Assembly (NCBI GenBank): GCA_002104945.1
Contig: MCFH01000013.1
Coordinates: 310,001-374,000 of the forward strand
Direction of reading: 5' to 3'
Origin: Piromyces finnis
Lineage: Eukaryota; Neocallimastigomycota; Neocallimastigomycetes; Neocallimastigales; Neocallimastigaceae
Length of the DNA: 64,000 nt
The notes under the pieces are model-generated. The model was not told where the DNA came from. It made no database searches and saw only the letters and a list, made by a program, of their open reading frames with translations. Position 1 is the first letter of the stretch, and each line of letters opens with the position of its first letter. This document shows positions 46,868-59,149 of this stretch, in pieces. The position numbers were made by a program, and so were the translations under genes.

Positions 46868-47751
46868 TTAATAATAGAATTGCGGATATTTATCAACAGC
46901 ACGTTTAAATCTAAATAAATAGGCGCTAAACATAATTATTATTGTTTTTTTTCCATATAATTATAAAATAAAAAAAAATTGATATTAATATTATTAATAT
47001 TATATATTATCATTATATATATTTATATATATAATTATAAATCTAATATACCTAAAAAATATTAGAACGGATTGTATTAATAAAACAAAACCTGCCCATA
47101 AAGTATAATTTTTTGACGAATATTTAGCAAAGAAAATCCAGAAAGATGAAATCAAACTACTGAAAGTTACAGAAAATGCAATTAACATAATAAATCTTCT
47201 AAAGGTGGATAACTCCTTTCCAAATAAATCAGCATTCATACTATTTTTTGGAATAATATTGACACTATTTGATTTGATATAGTGTTTTATGTATTTTTTT
47301 TTTCCATAGAAATAATATTATAGAGTATAAATAAATATTGCCTTTTTTATGTATTTTAAATTATCCATAATGATTTATTAATGATTTTTTAAATATAAGA
47401 TACATTACAAAAAGAAGCCAACAGTTCCAAGAATTCCTGGTATAAATGATACTATTGATTTCATATCTCCTTTATTATTATTTCTATTTTTATCCCAAAT
47501 ACATATATCAATAAATAACCACCAGGCTAATCCAAACTTTTAAAAAGTACAAAGATTTAGGAAACATATATATAATATATAATAATCATAGTCATATATC
47601 ATTGTTGAGTTTTGAATTTATGCAAAATACATTAAATATTAATTTATTTCCTTCCATAAAAGGCAACTTATATAAATATAAAAAAAAAAAATTAAAATAT
47701 TACCAATACACCGGTTATTGTACACCAAAATTGTGTTGAACTTTTTCTCAT
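46868..47751 (-). CDS. VPS68/TMEM50-family (UPF0220) membrane protein
   Basis: VPS68/TMEM50 proteins are small four-span membrane proteins of the secretory/endosomal system. In yeast Vps68 acts in vacuolar sorting with ESCRT-related functions. Four exons (47751-47704, 47536-47409, 47264-47052, 46910-46868) give 143 residues. The N-terminal span is FWCTITGVLFGLAWWLFID, followed by ICIWDK. The second span is IVSFIPGILGTVGFFFV, followed by NIIPKNSMNADLFG, the family loop. Two further spans are FIMLIAFSVTFSSLISSFWI and TLWAGFVLLIQSVLIFF. The tail is RFKRAVDKYPQFYY. The start MRKSSTQFW follows a short A-rich leader. Membership rests on topology plus the WWLFID, PGILGT and MNAD.FG landmarks. Confidence 0.85.
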
Positions 47752-48908
47752 TTTTTATTTTTAATATAATATTTATAAAATATAAAAGAAAATAAGAATG
47801 AAAAAAGACTACTTGGTTATTTTCTTTTTGTTAAATATAATTAATATTTTAATTAAGAAATTTTGGAATTAGAATAAAATAAAAAATAAAACACAAAATT
47901 TACTAATTATATCAAAATATTGAATCTTTAATTAAAATAATAAAATGATAAATATAATATATTTTTTATAATTATATAAATTATAGACTTTATAAACTTT
48001 AAATTTGATTATTCATAACTTTTCTTTTAATTAAAAAAAAAAAAAAAAAGTAAAAGAATAAATAATATTAATATTTATGCTTATATTTTACCAGACTACA
48101 GTATTCATTATAATATAGGTAATGCTTAAAAAGATTAATTAAATATAAATGGCCTTATCATAATAGCAATAACAATTCAATGATTAAATATATGTAAAAT
48201 ATAAATTCCTTTCTTTTTTTTTTTTTTTTTTTTAAAAAAAACTTTTTCAAGTTAAACTTTTTTAAATATATTAATTTTAATTAACTTTTTTTTTCTTTGT
48301 GACATTTTTACTTTTAACAATTATAGGTATAACAATTTCTAACAAATCAAAAAAAGCACCTTGATAAAAAAGAGAATATATATTGATTGATATTTTCATT
48401 AATTGTTTTGTTTTTATTTTCTAAATCTACAATCGTTTTTTTTATTATTATTATTTTTAACAATATTTAACAACATATATTTTAATATCATCAAAAATAT
48501 TTTTTAATTAATAATTTTATTAAATTAATTTAATTTTTTTTTTTTTTTTTTTTTTTTTCTTTAATCTTAGGAATAATAAGTAAAGCTGTATATGTATATA
48601 TATATAAAATTAAAAAGGAAATAACTATCATTAATAATAATAATAATAATAAAAAGTGTTTTTGAGTATTATTTATATATTAACTTTAATAGTTTTAATG
48701 ATTTTTATTTTTCATTTTTTAAAATAATAATAAAAAATCTTTTTAAATAAAAGGAAAATAATTAATTAATTGTATATTAATACTGTTTATTCACAATCAT
48801 TCCATTTTAAAAGTAAATAATTATAATATAAACCTTACATGTTATAAAATAAAATATTCAAAAATTTTTTATATCTATCATTATAGCTTTTATATGAAAT
48901 AGAGTAAT
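47752..48908. other. AT-rich spacer
   Basis: This is the promoter side of the VPS68-like gene and the 3' side of RTF2, both on the minus strand. It holds poly-A near 48032-48049 and poly-T runs near 48215-48232 and 48536-48558. No gene or structured RNA is apparent. Confidence 0.6.
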
Positions 48909-50089
48909 TTAAATGGCATAACGATTAAATGTACCCCGGCATAAATAATTCTGAGAATCATCTTTATCATTAGATTTGGTATACATGCTTTGAATAGCTT
49001 TAGAGGTCTTTGACTTCATTGCCTTTTTATTAATTTCAGATAAATCAGGTAAATTAAGATTAATATTTGATTCTGCTGTAGAGGATGTTTTTTGTTTTTT
49101 AGATTCGTGTTCAGCCACTAACTTCTTTTTACTGCTTTTATGTGATGTGGAGTCAGAATTGGAGTCATCGTCTAATCCATGCTTCTTTTTTTCTTTTTCT
49201 GCCTTTTTGGCTAATTTTGCTGCTTTTTTAGCTAATTTTTTTTCATGTTCTTTCTTCTTCTTTTCTTCTAGATAGCGGTCTAATTTTTCCTGTAAGGATT
49301 CTATTACCTTTGGATCCTCTGAATTTATTGGAATAATATCATCTGAATTATATGACTTATTACATTGTAAACATACCGTTGATGGTACCTCTTTTAATGC
49401 TTGCTCGGAAAATACACATCCACATGGAAGATATACAAATTTATATTTACCACTCATTTCTTTCATAGTAATTGGACACACAAATTGTGGTATTAAAACG
49501 TCATTACCAACAGTGCTTGAGATAATGGAGGAATGCTTATTATTTGCTGTATATGCTGGGTTAGGGGTTAGTTTTAAGGTTGTTACTTCCTTTATTATTT
49601 GAAAATTACATTGAATGTTAATGAAATATATTTGTTAAATAAATAGAAATTTCACATATTGTTAAATTTTTTGATTATTGTATATATATATATATAATAA
49701 TAAATTTAACAGTTAATAAAAATAGTTAAAAAAAAAAATAATAAATATTACATAGACATCATTATTAAGATTTGGTATAAAAAGAAAATAATAATTATTA
49801 TTTTATTATATTTTTTTTATTAATTATTTACCTTTATTGATGTAATATGTTTACAAATCTTATCACCATCTCCGAATTCTTTTTTATTTAATAAATATTT
49901 TATAATTGCATCTTTATTGTAAAGCTTTCCTAATTTACATGAAACAATTGGTTCTTTTAATGGAGTTTTTGATAATGCACAATAATACCAATTAGCAATT
50001 AATTGTTCAGTTTTATCAACTTGCTTATCTTTCTTTTTTGTTTTAACCAATTCATCACGTTTTGGAATTGTACCTCCATCACAACCCAT
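48909..50089 (-). CDS. RTF2: Replication termination factor 2 (RTF2)
   Basis: RTF2 is a nuclear RING-like protein acting at replication fork barriers and stalled forks. In some fungi it influences splicing. Two exons (50089-49832, 49589-48909) give 312 residues, the family length. The N-terminus MGCDGGTIPKRDELVKTKKK is diagnostic, followed by WYYCALSKTPLKEPIVSCKLGKLYNK, the first U-box/RING-like half. After the splice come EVTTLKLTPNPAY and FVCPITMKEMSGKYKFVYL, then PCGCVFSEQALKEV and VCLQCNK, giving the second RING-like half with its Cys ligands. A Lys-rich helical region and the C-terminal tail follow. It shares a 405-bp divergent promoter region with the TBCC gene. Confidence 0.96.
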
Positions 50090-50494
50090 TTTAAATTATT
50101 ATATGTATTAAGAATATTTAATATTGATAAAAAATGTTTTGGTATATACTTTAGAACTGTTTTATTTATTAACAACTTAGTTGTACTTCAAAGTGATAAT
50201 TTCCTTAAATTTAAAATTTCTAGCAATGATACAGAATATAGCTTAAAATAGCCTATTTATAACTATATCGTATATTGATTATTTTATTCTTTATATTTCT
50301 TTTATTTAAATTTATACTTATTAAAATTATAAATCTTTAATTTTTTAAAAGATTATAAAACTTTCAAAATTTTAATAAAGAAAAAAAAATATATATATAT
50401 ATTTAAAAAAAAAAAAAAATTAAAATAAATTTTGTATATATATATATTTTTCTATGTTTTTAACTTTAAAAAATTTTTAATTTTTATTGAATAA
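50090..50494. promoter_or_regulatory. Shared divergent promoter region of RTF2 and TBCC
   Basis: These 405 bp separate the two start codons, so both promoters must lie here unless they overlap the genes. The sequence is A/T-rich with a (TA)n tract near 50391-50402 and 50436-50448. I cannot name a specific factor site. Confidence 0.6.
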
Positions 50495-51996
50495 ATGTTA
50501 ATGACAGATAGTAAAGAAGCTTCAGCTGATTTCTGGAATGAATTTCAAACAGAAAAAGAATGTAAAATATAAAACAATTATAATTTTACTATATTTTTTA
50601 GTCATACCAATAAATAATATATATATATATATAAAATGTTTTTTTTTTTTTTTTTTTTTTTTTTTTCATTCAGCTATTTTAAGTACTTTGACCAATTTAA
50701 ATAGTTCAATTCCAGCTTTAAAATTAAAAAGTGAATTTAATACTATTTTAAGTAGAATTAATAATTTAGAAAAAAGTGTTATTGCGGCTTCTATTTATTT
50801 ACCACCTCATGATAAGGAAACATGTTCTCAAGTAATCTATTGTTATATAGTAATTAATATTATTAATTTATTAATAAACACTTAATAACAATTTTATTAT
50901 TTTTTTTTAAAAAAAAAAAAAGCAAATAAAACAATTAAATGAAGAATTAAATAAGAGAAAGGTTCTTTTAACCCCAAAATCAAAATTTTCATTCAAATCA
51001 AGAAACAAAATAAAAAAAAATACAGAAGTTGTTAATAATATATCTAATGTTTCCGCAAATATAAATAACGATTCAAAAGGTTTAATATTCTACCATATAG
51101 TATAATTATCCATTTGTATAGTTATATATTTAATAACATTTTCAACCAAATATATTTCTTATTTTATTTGTATATTCTGCTCTATATACTCTATTTATAT
51201 AAAAATACCAAAAAGAAATTGTTAATAATGTACCAAAAAATGCTCTTCAATTTTCTAATAAATCAAATACCTATATAACACCACAAGAAGATATACAAAA
51301 TACCACCAAAGATGTTTATTTAAATGACTTGGAATCTTGTGTAATTGATTTAGTTAACATAAAATTCGATATAGCAATTTTACAAATGAATAGAATAAAA
51401 AATTGTATTGTTTTCGTCAAACCAATTAAATCTTCAATGATAATTGATAATTGCAACGACTGTTACTTTGTATTGGCATGTCATCAAGTAAATATAACCC
51501 TTTTTTGAAAATTTAAATAATAATTATATATAAATTTAAAATGTAATTTATTAAAATTAGAATTTTATATATTAATTATTTGAAATACTCGTTTTTATAG
51601 TTTAGAATGCATGATTCAAAAAATATTGAAGTTTATTTACATTGTTCAAGTCATCCAATTATTGAAGACTGTACTGGAATTCATTTTTCTAAATACCAAT
51701 TACCAGTTAGTAATATTGAAGAAGTATTCAAGGTAAGCAAAAAAAAAAAAAAAAAAAGCAAAAATTAAAGTTTTATTAAATATATTTTTAATAACCATTA
51801 CTATAATATTATTAAATAGATTGCCAATATCGATATAAATAATAATCAATATGATTTAGTAGAGGATTTCAAATGGTTGAAGCAACAAAAATCACCAAAT
51901 TGGGATATTATAAACGAATCAGATATAAAACCATTGATATTTTTTGAAGATAAGAATAATATTGAATTATGGAAAAAAACTTATTTACTACAATAA
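50495..51996 (+). CDS. TBCC: Tubulin-binding cofactor C (TBCC)
   Basis: TBCC completes tubulin dimer folding. It triggers GTP hydrolysis in the TBCD/TBCE/tubulin supercomplex to release native dimer. Six exons (50495-50561, 50674-50831, 50923-51079, 51216-51487, 51601-51732, 51820-51996) give 320 residues. The N-terminal helical domain (about 1-110) starts FWNEFQTEKE. The C-terminal CARP beta-helix (about 150-290) includes DLVNIKFDIAILQM, IKNCIVFV, IIDNCNDCYFVLACHQF, then RMHDSKNIEVYLHCSSHP and IIEDCTGIHFSKY. The Arg in QFRMHD (about 220) is the expected catalytic arginine finger and is intact. The end FKWLKQQKSPNW matches the TBCC C-terminal signature. The second in-frame ATG two codons later could also be the start. 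Confidence 0.95.
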
Positions 51997-52514
51997 ATAA
52001 CACAAAGGAATATAAAAAATATACATGTAATAATACTATATATTTATTAATAGTACAAAAAAGTATTACATTTAATTTTATCGATAAGGAAGAATAAATT
52101 GTTTTTACAATTATTTTTACTATTATAAAAATATAAATAAAATAACTGAAATTTCATAGTAATAAAAAAAGAGATAATAAAAACGAATATTTAAAATATT
52201 AACTTGTATTTGAAATATTGGAAGTTAGTAACATACATATTTTTTTTATATATTTACTTTATTTGTTTGGTATTATTATAATAATAATAATAATAAATAA
52301 TAAATAATAATTTAATTATGCTAATAATAATAATATAGAGGCTTTTTTTATAAAAAGATATTTTTTTTTTTTTGTTTAAAAATTTTATATTAATTTAAAT
52401 TTTTAATGTTTAATTATATATAACATATAACATATTTTTCTATTTGTTATTTTATTTATAAACTTTCATGTTTTAATTTATATTTTTATTAACAAAAAAA
52501 TGGTGTATAAATAT
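51997..52514. other. Convergent spacer
   Basis: A short A/T-rich region between the 3' ends of TBCC (+) and the FHA gene (-), with a few AAT units near 52278-52305. Nothing else is seen. Confidence 0.6.
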
Positions 52515-55500
52515 TTAATCAGCATTTCCTTCAGTAACAATTAAAAATAAGAACGATGAAAATAATAATTGAGAAAATTTGCTATTCTCAACTTCTAATT
52601 TGATTTCCCATTTTGTCTCACGAACACCTTTTTTTATTGGTTGTCGACCAAGTGCCTCACCTATACAACGTTGATTATGCTCATCATTATCAATATTAGT
52701 TTCTAATATAATCCATTGATGATCCTTAAAATCGCCAGTTAAACAAAATTGAGGAGAACCGTAAGGAGTCACGATTTGAACTTTCTTTTTAGATATATAT
52801 TGAACTGTACCCAATAATGAATATTTTGTTTTTATACTATAAACTTTAGTACTTGGTAATTCCTTTAATATTTCTATATTTTGAGTTTCTGCATATTCTG
52901 TACGATTATCATGAACTATTATTTTATTATTTTTATATTTATCTTTTGAAGAAGAAAAGAATGACCTAAATAATGTTAAAAAAACTATAATTAGTAAAAA
53001 AGTAAAAAAAAAAAAAAAAAAAAAAGATATTTCTTTAATTATTACTAATCTATAACAGTAATAAAAAATTATATACGTTTTTTGGTCCCAGTTGGATAAA
53101 TCTACATTAAATAATTCAATTCCTGATTCTAATTTAATAATAGTTTTCCGTACTTTACTTCCTGCTGATATATTTATAAAGTATACATCACGTTCTTTTA
53201 TGATATCTGAGGCAAGGTTCTTTTCCATTTCTTTCTTTAATTTTTCGCTTTGTTCAAAGATTTGCTTTTCGATATCTCTTTTTTGTTTTTCCAATTCTTC
53301 TTGTTCAGGATTACTAATATTAATAAAATTGTTATTATTAAATCCACTTTATTATAATAAAAAAAATAATATTATATTTACTCTGCTGGGGTAACTGCAT
53401 CATAATTCTTATATAAGTTTATATTTAATGAATTAGATAAAATGACTTGGAATTTTACACATCTATGTTTTGCTAAAGCAAATAATTAAAATAATAATCC
53501 TAGAATATTAATTTTTTTTTTTTTGTGATAAAAAAGTAATCTAATATTTTATATAAAAGGAATACTAAAGTTGAGAATAGTTACGATTTTCTGGTAATTC
53601 CATTTTCGGACTAATCATTCCACCTTCGAAAAAATCTTGCCCAAACTGAATAAAGTCACCACTTTTAATTTCATGAGGTTCACATTCTTGGCCAAATTGG
53701 CATATTCTAACACCATTTAAGAAAGTTCCACCATTACTACCTAAATCTTTTAAGAATATCTAATATTTTTATAATATATATTAAATTTTAACATTTTATT
53801 AAAAAAAAAAAAAAGTAAATATATATATATATATCTTATATATTAAAACTATAATTATTATTTATATAGTATGTATACTTTTCCATCTTCATTCCATATT
53901 TCTGCATGAGTACGTGATATCACTAGACTTCTAAAGGTCATGAAATTTTCAACATTATTAACATTAGAACGGCCAAAGTAAATAGGTTCATTTAAATCTA
54001 TCGTACAAATTTCAAACATATTATTTAATGGAACTAAAACCATTTGCAGATCAATCAATTCACCTTCACTATTTCTAACAAAGTAATCTTCATAAAGATA
54101 ACTTCTTCTATCCATACCTTCATTTAATTTAACACATTTATCAAAGTTGTTAATAAATTGAACATTTGCACTTAAAAGTTCAGTAGCTTCAGTTCCAGAA
54201 CTAGTTGTACTAATATTAGATCGACGGGATTGTAAAGTTGGTCTTGTAGAGAAATGAGGGGAAAAAGCATCATTACGATTAAGAGATGAATAATCGTTAA
54301 TAGAAGATGATGATATATTTCTACGATGTTGAGAACGGCTCATTGAATTTAATTCATTATAAATATTATCTATTTGTTTTTTAATACCATCCTGACTATA
54401 ATTATTTACCATAGCACGAATAGCTGGACTAGATTTATTTGGTTTCAATATACTCTGATGAGATAAAGTTGGATCACTTTCTTGACGTATATGGTAAGGA
54501 TGATCTAAACTTGGACCTAAAGCTATGTTTGAGCTAGGACCCGTGTTTGGACCAGGACTTGGACTAGAACCAGGTACAGGTCGACCTTTATTAACAATTC
54601 TTGGTGAATTAGAAGGACTATTGGATAATAAAGGATTTTGAGCATAAGAAGCACTACATGATCTTTTTCTAGTAATTCCCTGAGATGGTTTTTTATCACA
54701 TGGAACGGCCGAATGAATATTTTCTGGTTCAGAAAACAAAGGTGTTTTAGCAAATTCCATATTAGAGGAATAAGGTGTTCGTACGGGCTTTTCATAATTA
54801 GAATTAGAAGATTGTTTTCTTGGAACTCTTGTAGCAGGATCATAATTTACGAGTTTTGGTGTTTTAGAACCGTTAGAAGATTGATATGGATTACTAATAT
54901 TTCTTTGTCTTCCTAAAATATTAGGATGGTTAGATTTTGTCCCTGAATCTACTGATACAGCCGAAGGAATATTATCTATACTTGAAGTTCTTATTCGATT
55001 AGCTTTACAATTTCCAATGAATGGTGAATTTGCAGTAGACGAAGAAGGTTCAGAAATCATTGAACGATCACCTTTCAAAATAGGCGGTTTTTCGTGAGAA
55101 TCTAAACGCTTTGGATAAATATCAACATTTACTTTTACTGTGGGTTTCACATTTCTAACATCTTCCATACTACAATTTTTTCTTAAATTCGGTATTTTTA
55201 TTTCATCCTTTATTTTTATATTATTTAAACTTTTTTCTTTTCTTACATGTGGATTATCAAGACTATCTTTTCTTTTATATTCATCTAAATTAATACTACT
55301 ACGACTAGTTTTTCTTGATTCATTACCATTACCAGGTTTATTCAATTCAATTTCATGACCATTCTTATCATTAAGATCATTTCCATCTATTTTTCTACGA
55401 TCATTTCCATTGTTATTTCCAATTTCATCCATTCTTCGACGTTCACAACTCTTTTCCCGATCATATCTTCGTCTACTATCAGTACTACTAGATCTACCAC

Positions 55501-56932
55501 TCTCCATTCTTCTTCTTCTTTCTTCTTCTATTCTCCTACGATCACAACTTAAATCCCGTATGCTATAACTTTCATTAGGATCCATTCTTCTCCGATCACG
55601 ACTCTTGTCACGACTTTTATCACGTCCTCTACGAGGATCTTCACTTCCTCCTCTCATAAAACTTTCATTACCACTACAATTACCTTCCATTCTTCGACGT
55701 TCTGAACTTATGTCTCGTATACTATAACTTTCATTAGGATCCATTCTTCTTCGATCACGACTCTTGTCACGACTTTTATCACGTCCTCTACGAGGATCTT
55801 CATTTCCTCCTCTCATAAAACTTTCATTACCATTATAATTACCTTCCATTCTTCGACGTTCACAACTTTTTTCACGATCATACCTTCTTCTATCATCCAT
55901 TTCTCTTCCTCTACGTTCATCTGCACCACTATCTTTTCTATTGGTATTTATTGGTCGAGGACCCATTCTTCGATCTTCAGGAGGAGGAGGTCCTCGTCTT
56001 CTATCCACACTGTCATCTCTCTCTCTCAATTTTGGATCAATATTATTTTCTCTTGACTGAAACTCTTCACGAAATTTCATCATTTCATCCTTTCTTTCTT
56101 CTTCAAATCCAAAAGGTAATGGTTTAGGGGTATAAGAAAGACCACTACCATTTGGATGATTTATAACTACTACATTATTATTTTTATTATTCATAATATT
56201 ATTGTTATTATTATTAGTAAGTGAAGGAAAGACTTCATTGGAAAGACTACTTTTACTACTTCCTTTACTCGAAAGAACTTTTTCATTTTCCAGTGTCTGT
56301 AATGCAGGATTAGAAAGGCATGACAAAGTACTAGAACTTTGATTAAAATTTGGATTAATTGTCATATTTGGATCATTATTTAATGAAGAAGTACTTTCAT
56401 TATTTCCTGCAAAACTAGAAAGATTAAGTAAACTTTCAGAAGCATCTGGATCATTATCGTTAATGGGACTATTATTATTTATACAAGCACCCAATACTTG
56501 TTCATTATAATCTTCTACTGCCATTTTCACAGTAGAAAGAAGATTAATAATAATTAATGGGAGAGTACTTAGCCCTTCATTACCAATACCAGATCTAGGG
56601 GTTTTACCATCTAATCCTTCTTTTGTTGATTCTGAAGTAGAATTGACTTCAAATTTTTTTCTATTTATTTCACTTACAATATTTTCTATTTTTTGAATGT
56701 AAGTGTTTGGATTTCTTTCTTTAAATCCATTAATAGCTATTCCAACTGTAGAACAATGGCCCTTCAATATTCCCCATTGCTCATTAAATTTATCAATTTG
56801 GCTATACACAATGTTATTTTTATCATCATAAATTTTTTGTGCAGTGGAAACGAGGTTTTGGGCCTCTTTTGCAAATTTTGTTAATAAAATATTGACCAGA
56901 GCAATATTATTATTATTTGTTATATTTTCCAT
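52515..56932 (-). CDS. Large FHA-domain protein with Arg/Ser-rich repeats and a C-terminal barrel-like domain
   Basis: Five exons (56932-53879, 53759-53585, 53472-53382, 53313-53077, 52965-52515) give 1,335 residues. Residues 1-110 are helical (ALVNILLTKFAKEAQNLVST). About 290-540 is an Arg/Asp/Ser-rich region (RRRMDPNESYSIRD, RRGRDKSRDKSRDRRR) with a 53-residue tandem repeat. A long Ser/Asn/Pro-rich disordered part follows. The FHA domain is at about 981-1080: IYFGRSNV, ISRTHAEIW, then across the splice GKIFLKDLGSNGGTFLNGVR and DFIQFGQDF. It has the Gly-Arg, Ser-x-x-His and Asn-Gly phosphothreonine-binding positions. A charged coiled coil (EQEELEKQKRDIEKQIFEQ) comes next. The final 190 residues alternate beta-strand-like segments (VYSIKTKYSLLGTVQYI, QFCLTGDF, TKWEIKLE) and most resemble a tubby/LURP-one-like barrel. 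The FHA assignment is firm, the barrel assignment is tentative. FHA suggests phosphopeptide-dependent signalling. Confidence 0.82.
55550..55867 (-). repeat. 159-bp in-frame tandem duplication inside the FHA gene
   Basis: Two near-identical copies with a 159-bp offset (for example the block starting at 55581 and again at 55740) encode a 53-residue unit containing NESFMRGG, EDPRRGRDKSRDKSRDRRR and MDPNESYSIRD. Differences are few, so the duplication is recent or homogenised. Confidence 0.9.
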
Positions 56933-59149
56933 TGAATTATCGAATTTTATATATTTAAATTCAACATATATTTAAATTTTTGGAAAGATAATTAAATAAA
57001 AAAAAAGTAGATATAAAAAAAAGAAAAAAATTATAATAATAAAGAATTAAAAAAATAGAGAAATTATAAATAAGAGATATTGAAAATTATATATATCGAT
57101 ATATGAATAGTAAATTAGGTATTTTTAAAATTTTTTGATATTTTTAAAGCTGGTTGACAAATATATATATATTATATTCCTTTTTTTTTTTTTTTTTTTC
57201 CAATTTCAATCTTTATTTTTTTTTTATTATTTCCAATTTTATATATATAAATGAAATGTTATAAATAAAACAATATCTCTTTTATTTTATGTTTATATGA
57301 ATAATCGTTTGTTAATCTTCAAAAATGATGTTCCATTATATATAATACTGAAAAAAAATTTTTTCTTTTCCATAAAATATATATCTTTATGTTTATAAAA
57401 ATTTTTCTTTTTTTATTTTCAATTCCAGAAAAAATCTTTTATATAAAATATAAATAAAAATAAATGGATAAATATAAAAGTTAATGAATATGAGATAACT
57501 TTCATTAAAAATAAATAATAATTATTATTTTATATAAGAACCATTTAATTTATTATTTTATAAATAAAATGTTTATATTATTTAAAAAAAGAAAGACATT
57601 TGAGTATTTTCATACATTTTATATATCAATCAATATTATAAAATTCTTCATTTTAAAAATTCCATTAATATTTACGAATTTTTTTTTCAAAAAATATTTA
57701 ATATATAATTAATAATAATAAAAAAAGGTATATTTAAATTTAATTATTATATATATTGTTTTTTGTTTTTATGTTCTTTTATATAATGATCTTTATATTA
57801 ATATAGTTTATATATGACATATATAAAAATTGAATATATAAAGTAATTACTCTGATATTTTTTTTTATTATTATTTATAATAGATTTTCATAATGCTTTT
57901 ATTTTTCTTTAAAAATTAAAAGGTTATAAATGGCAGATTTTTAATAGTATTATGTTTCATAAATATTTTTATATATTAATAAAATTTTAATATATATAAG
58001 AAATAGCAAAAATATCAAAATTCATTATTTATTGAATATAAGTATTCATTTCTTACATATTATTATTTTATTTTATTTTATTTTTATTTTAAATATAAAA
58101 TACCATTCCTATATGGTTATTTTCTTTTTATATATAATTTTTGCGTAATGTTTTTTTTTTTTTTTTTATTATAATTTTGACTTTATTTTACTATAAATTA
58201 TATTTTAAAATTTAAACTTTTGTTATATATAGTAGTATATTAATATTTTATATTCAATTAGATTATATGATTATTTTTTTTATTTCTCTTTCTTTTTTTT
58301 TTTTCCTTTTTTTTCTTTTTTTATTATCAAATGTCTAATGTTTCCTACATCAAAAGTATATTTAATACTATTTATTCCTATACAAAAAATTTTATTTATT
58401 ATTAATCTTTGTTATATGAATTTTCCATTAGAATAAAACTTCAAAATCATTTTTTTTTTTTATTTTAGTAATTAACAACTCTGAATTATACCTGTTAATT
58501 AACCACCATATTTATAAATTCTATTTAGAATTTAAAAGTTATAATAAATTTTGAAATTATATCAAAAATATATCACGAAATACTATATAAAATAGTTATA
58601 TATGTTATTAATACATAAAACATTTCATATTAATAGTTTCTAATATTTTTTTTATATATATAATTATGTATATATCTTTAATATTTTTACTTTCAATCAT
58701 ATTATTTATCTCTTAATTTATATCAAAATTATATTTATGTCTACTATTTAATATCAATTATTAGTTTTATATTTCTCACATTAATATAAAAAGTTATAAA
58801 TTATTTTAAATATTAATAGATAACAAAATATTTTAAAATAAAAAAAAAAGAGTTTTTTTTTTTTTTTTTGTAATTTTTAAAACAAAAAATGCTATTTTTG
58901 TCTTTATTAATTATTAAATTACATTCTATTTTAAAATAGATTGAATGTTTTTTTTTTTTTTAATAATAAAAGTCCGTTTTTCATGATTAATATTTGTTTT
59001 TATTGCTTGAGTTGTATGTTTTATTTATTTTAAATATATTATTTTGTCTTTACTTTATTTTCTATTTAATTTTGACCCTTTTTTATTATATATAGAAATT
59101 TCTTATATCCTATTTTTAAATTTTAGTTTTTTTTATTCTTTTATTATTT
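56933..59149. other. AT-rich spacer
   Basis: This is the promoter side of the FHA gene and the 3' side of the START gene. It contains (TA)n tracts and poly-T runs (57180-57199, 58151-58166, 58854-58869). No credible coding frame. Confidence 0.6.

Noticed and set aside
53092-53394. Plus-strand open frames over the FHA gene (also 54713-54916, 55140-55552)
   Set aside because: They are antisense shadows of a coherent minus-strand coding region with FHA motifs.
55300-56100. SR-type splicing factor reading of the Arg/Ser/Asp-rich region
   Set aside because: No RNA-recognition motif is present. The repeats are RD/RR-rich with MDPNESYS units, and the protein's clear domain is FHA.
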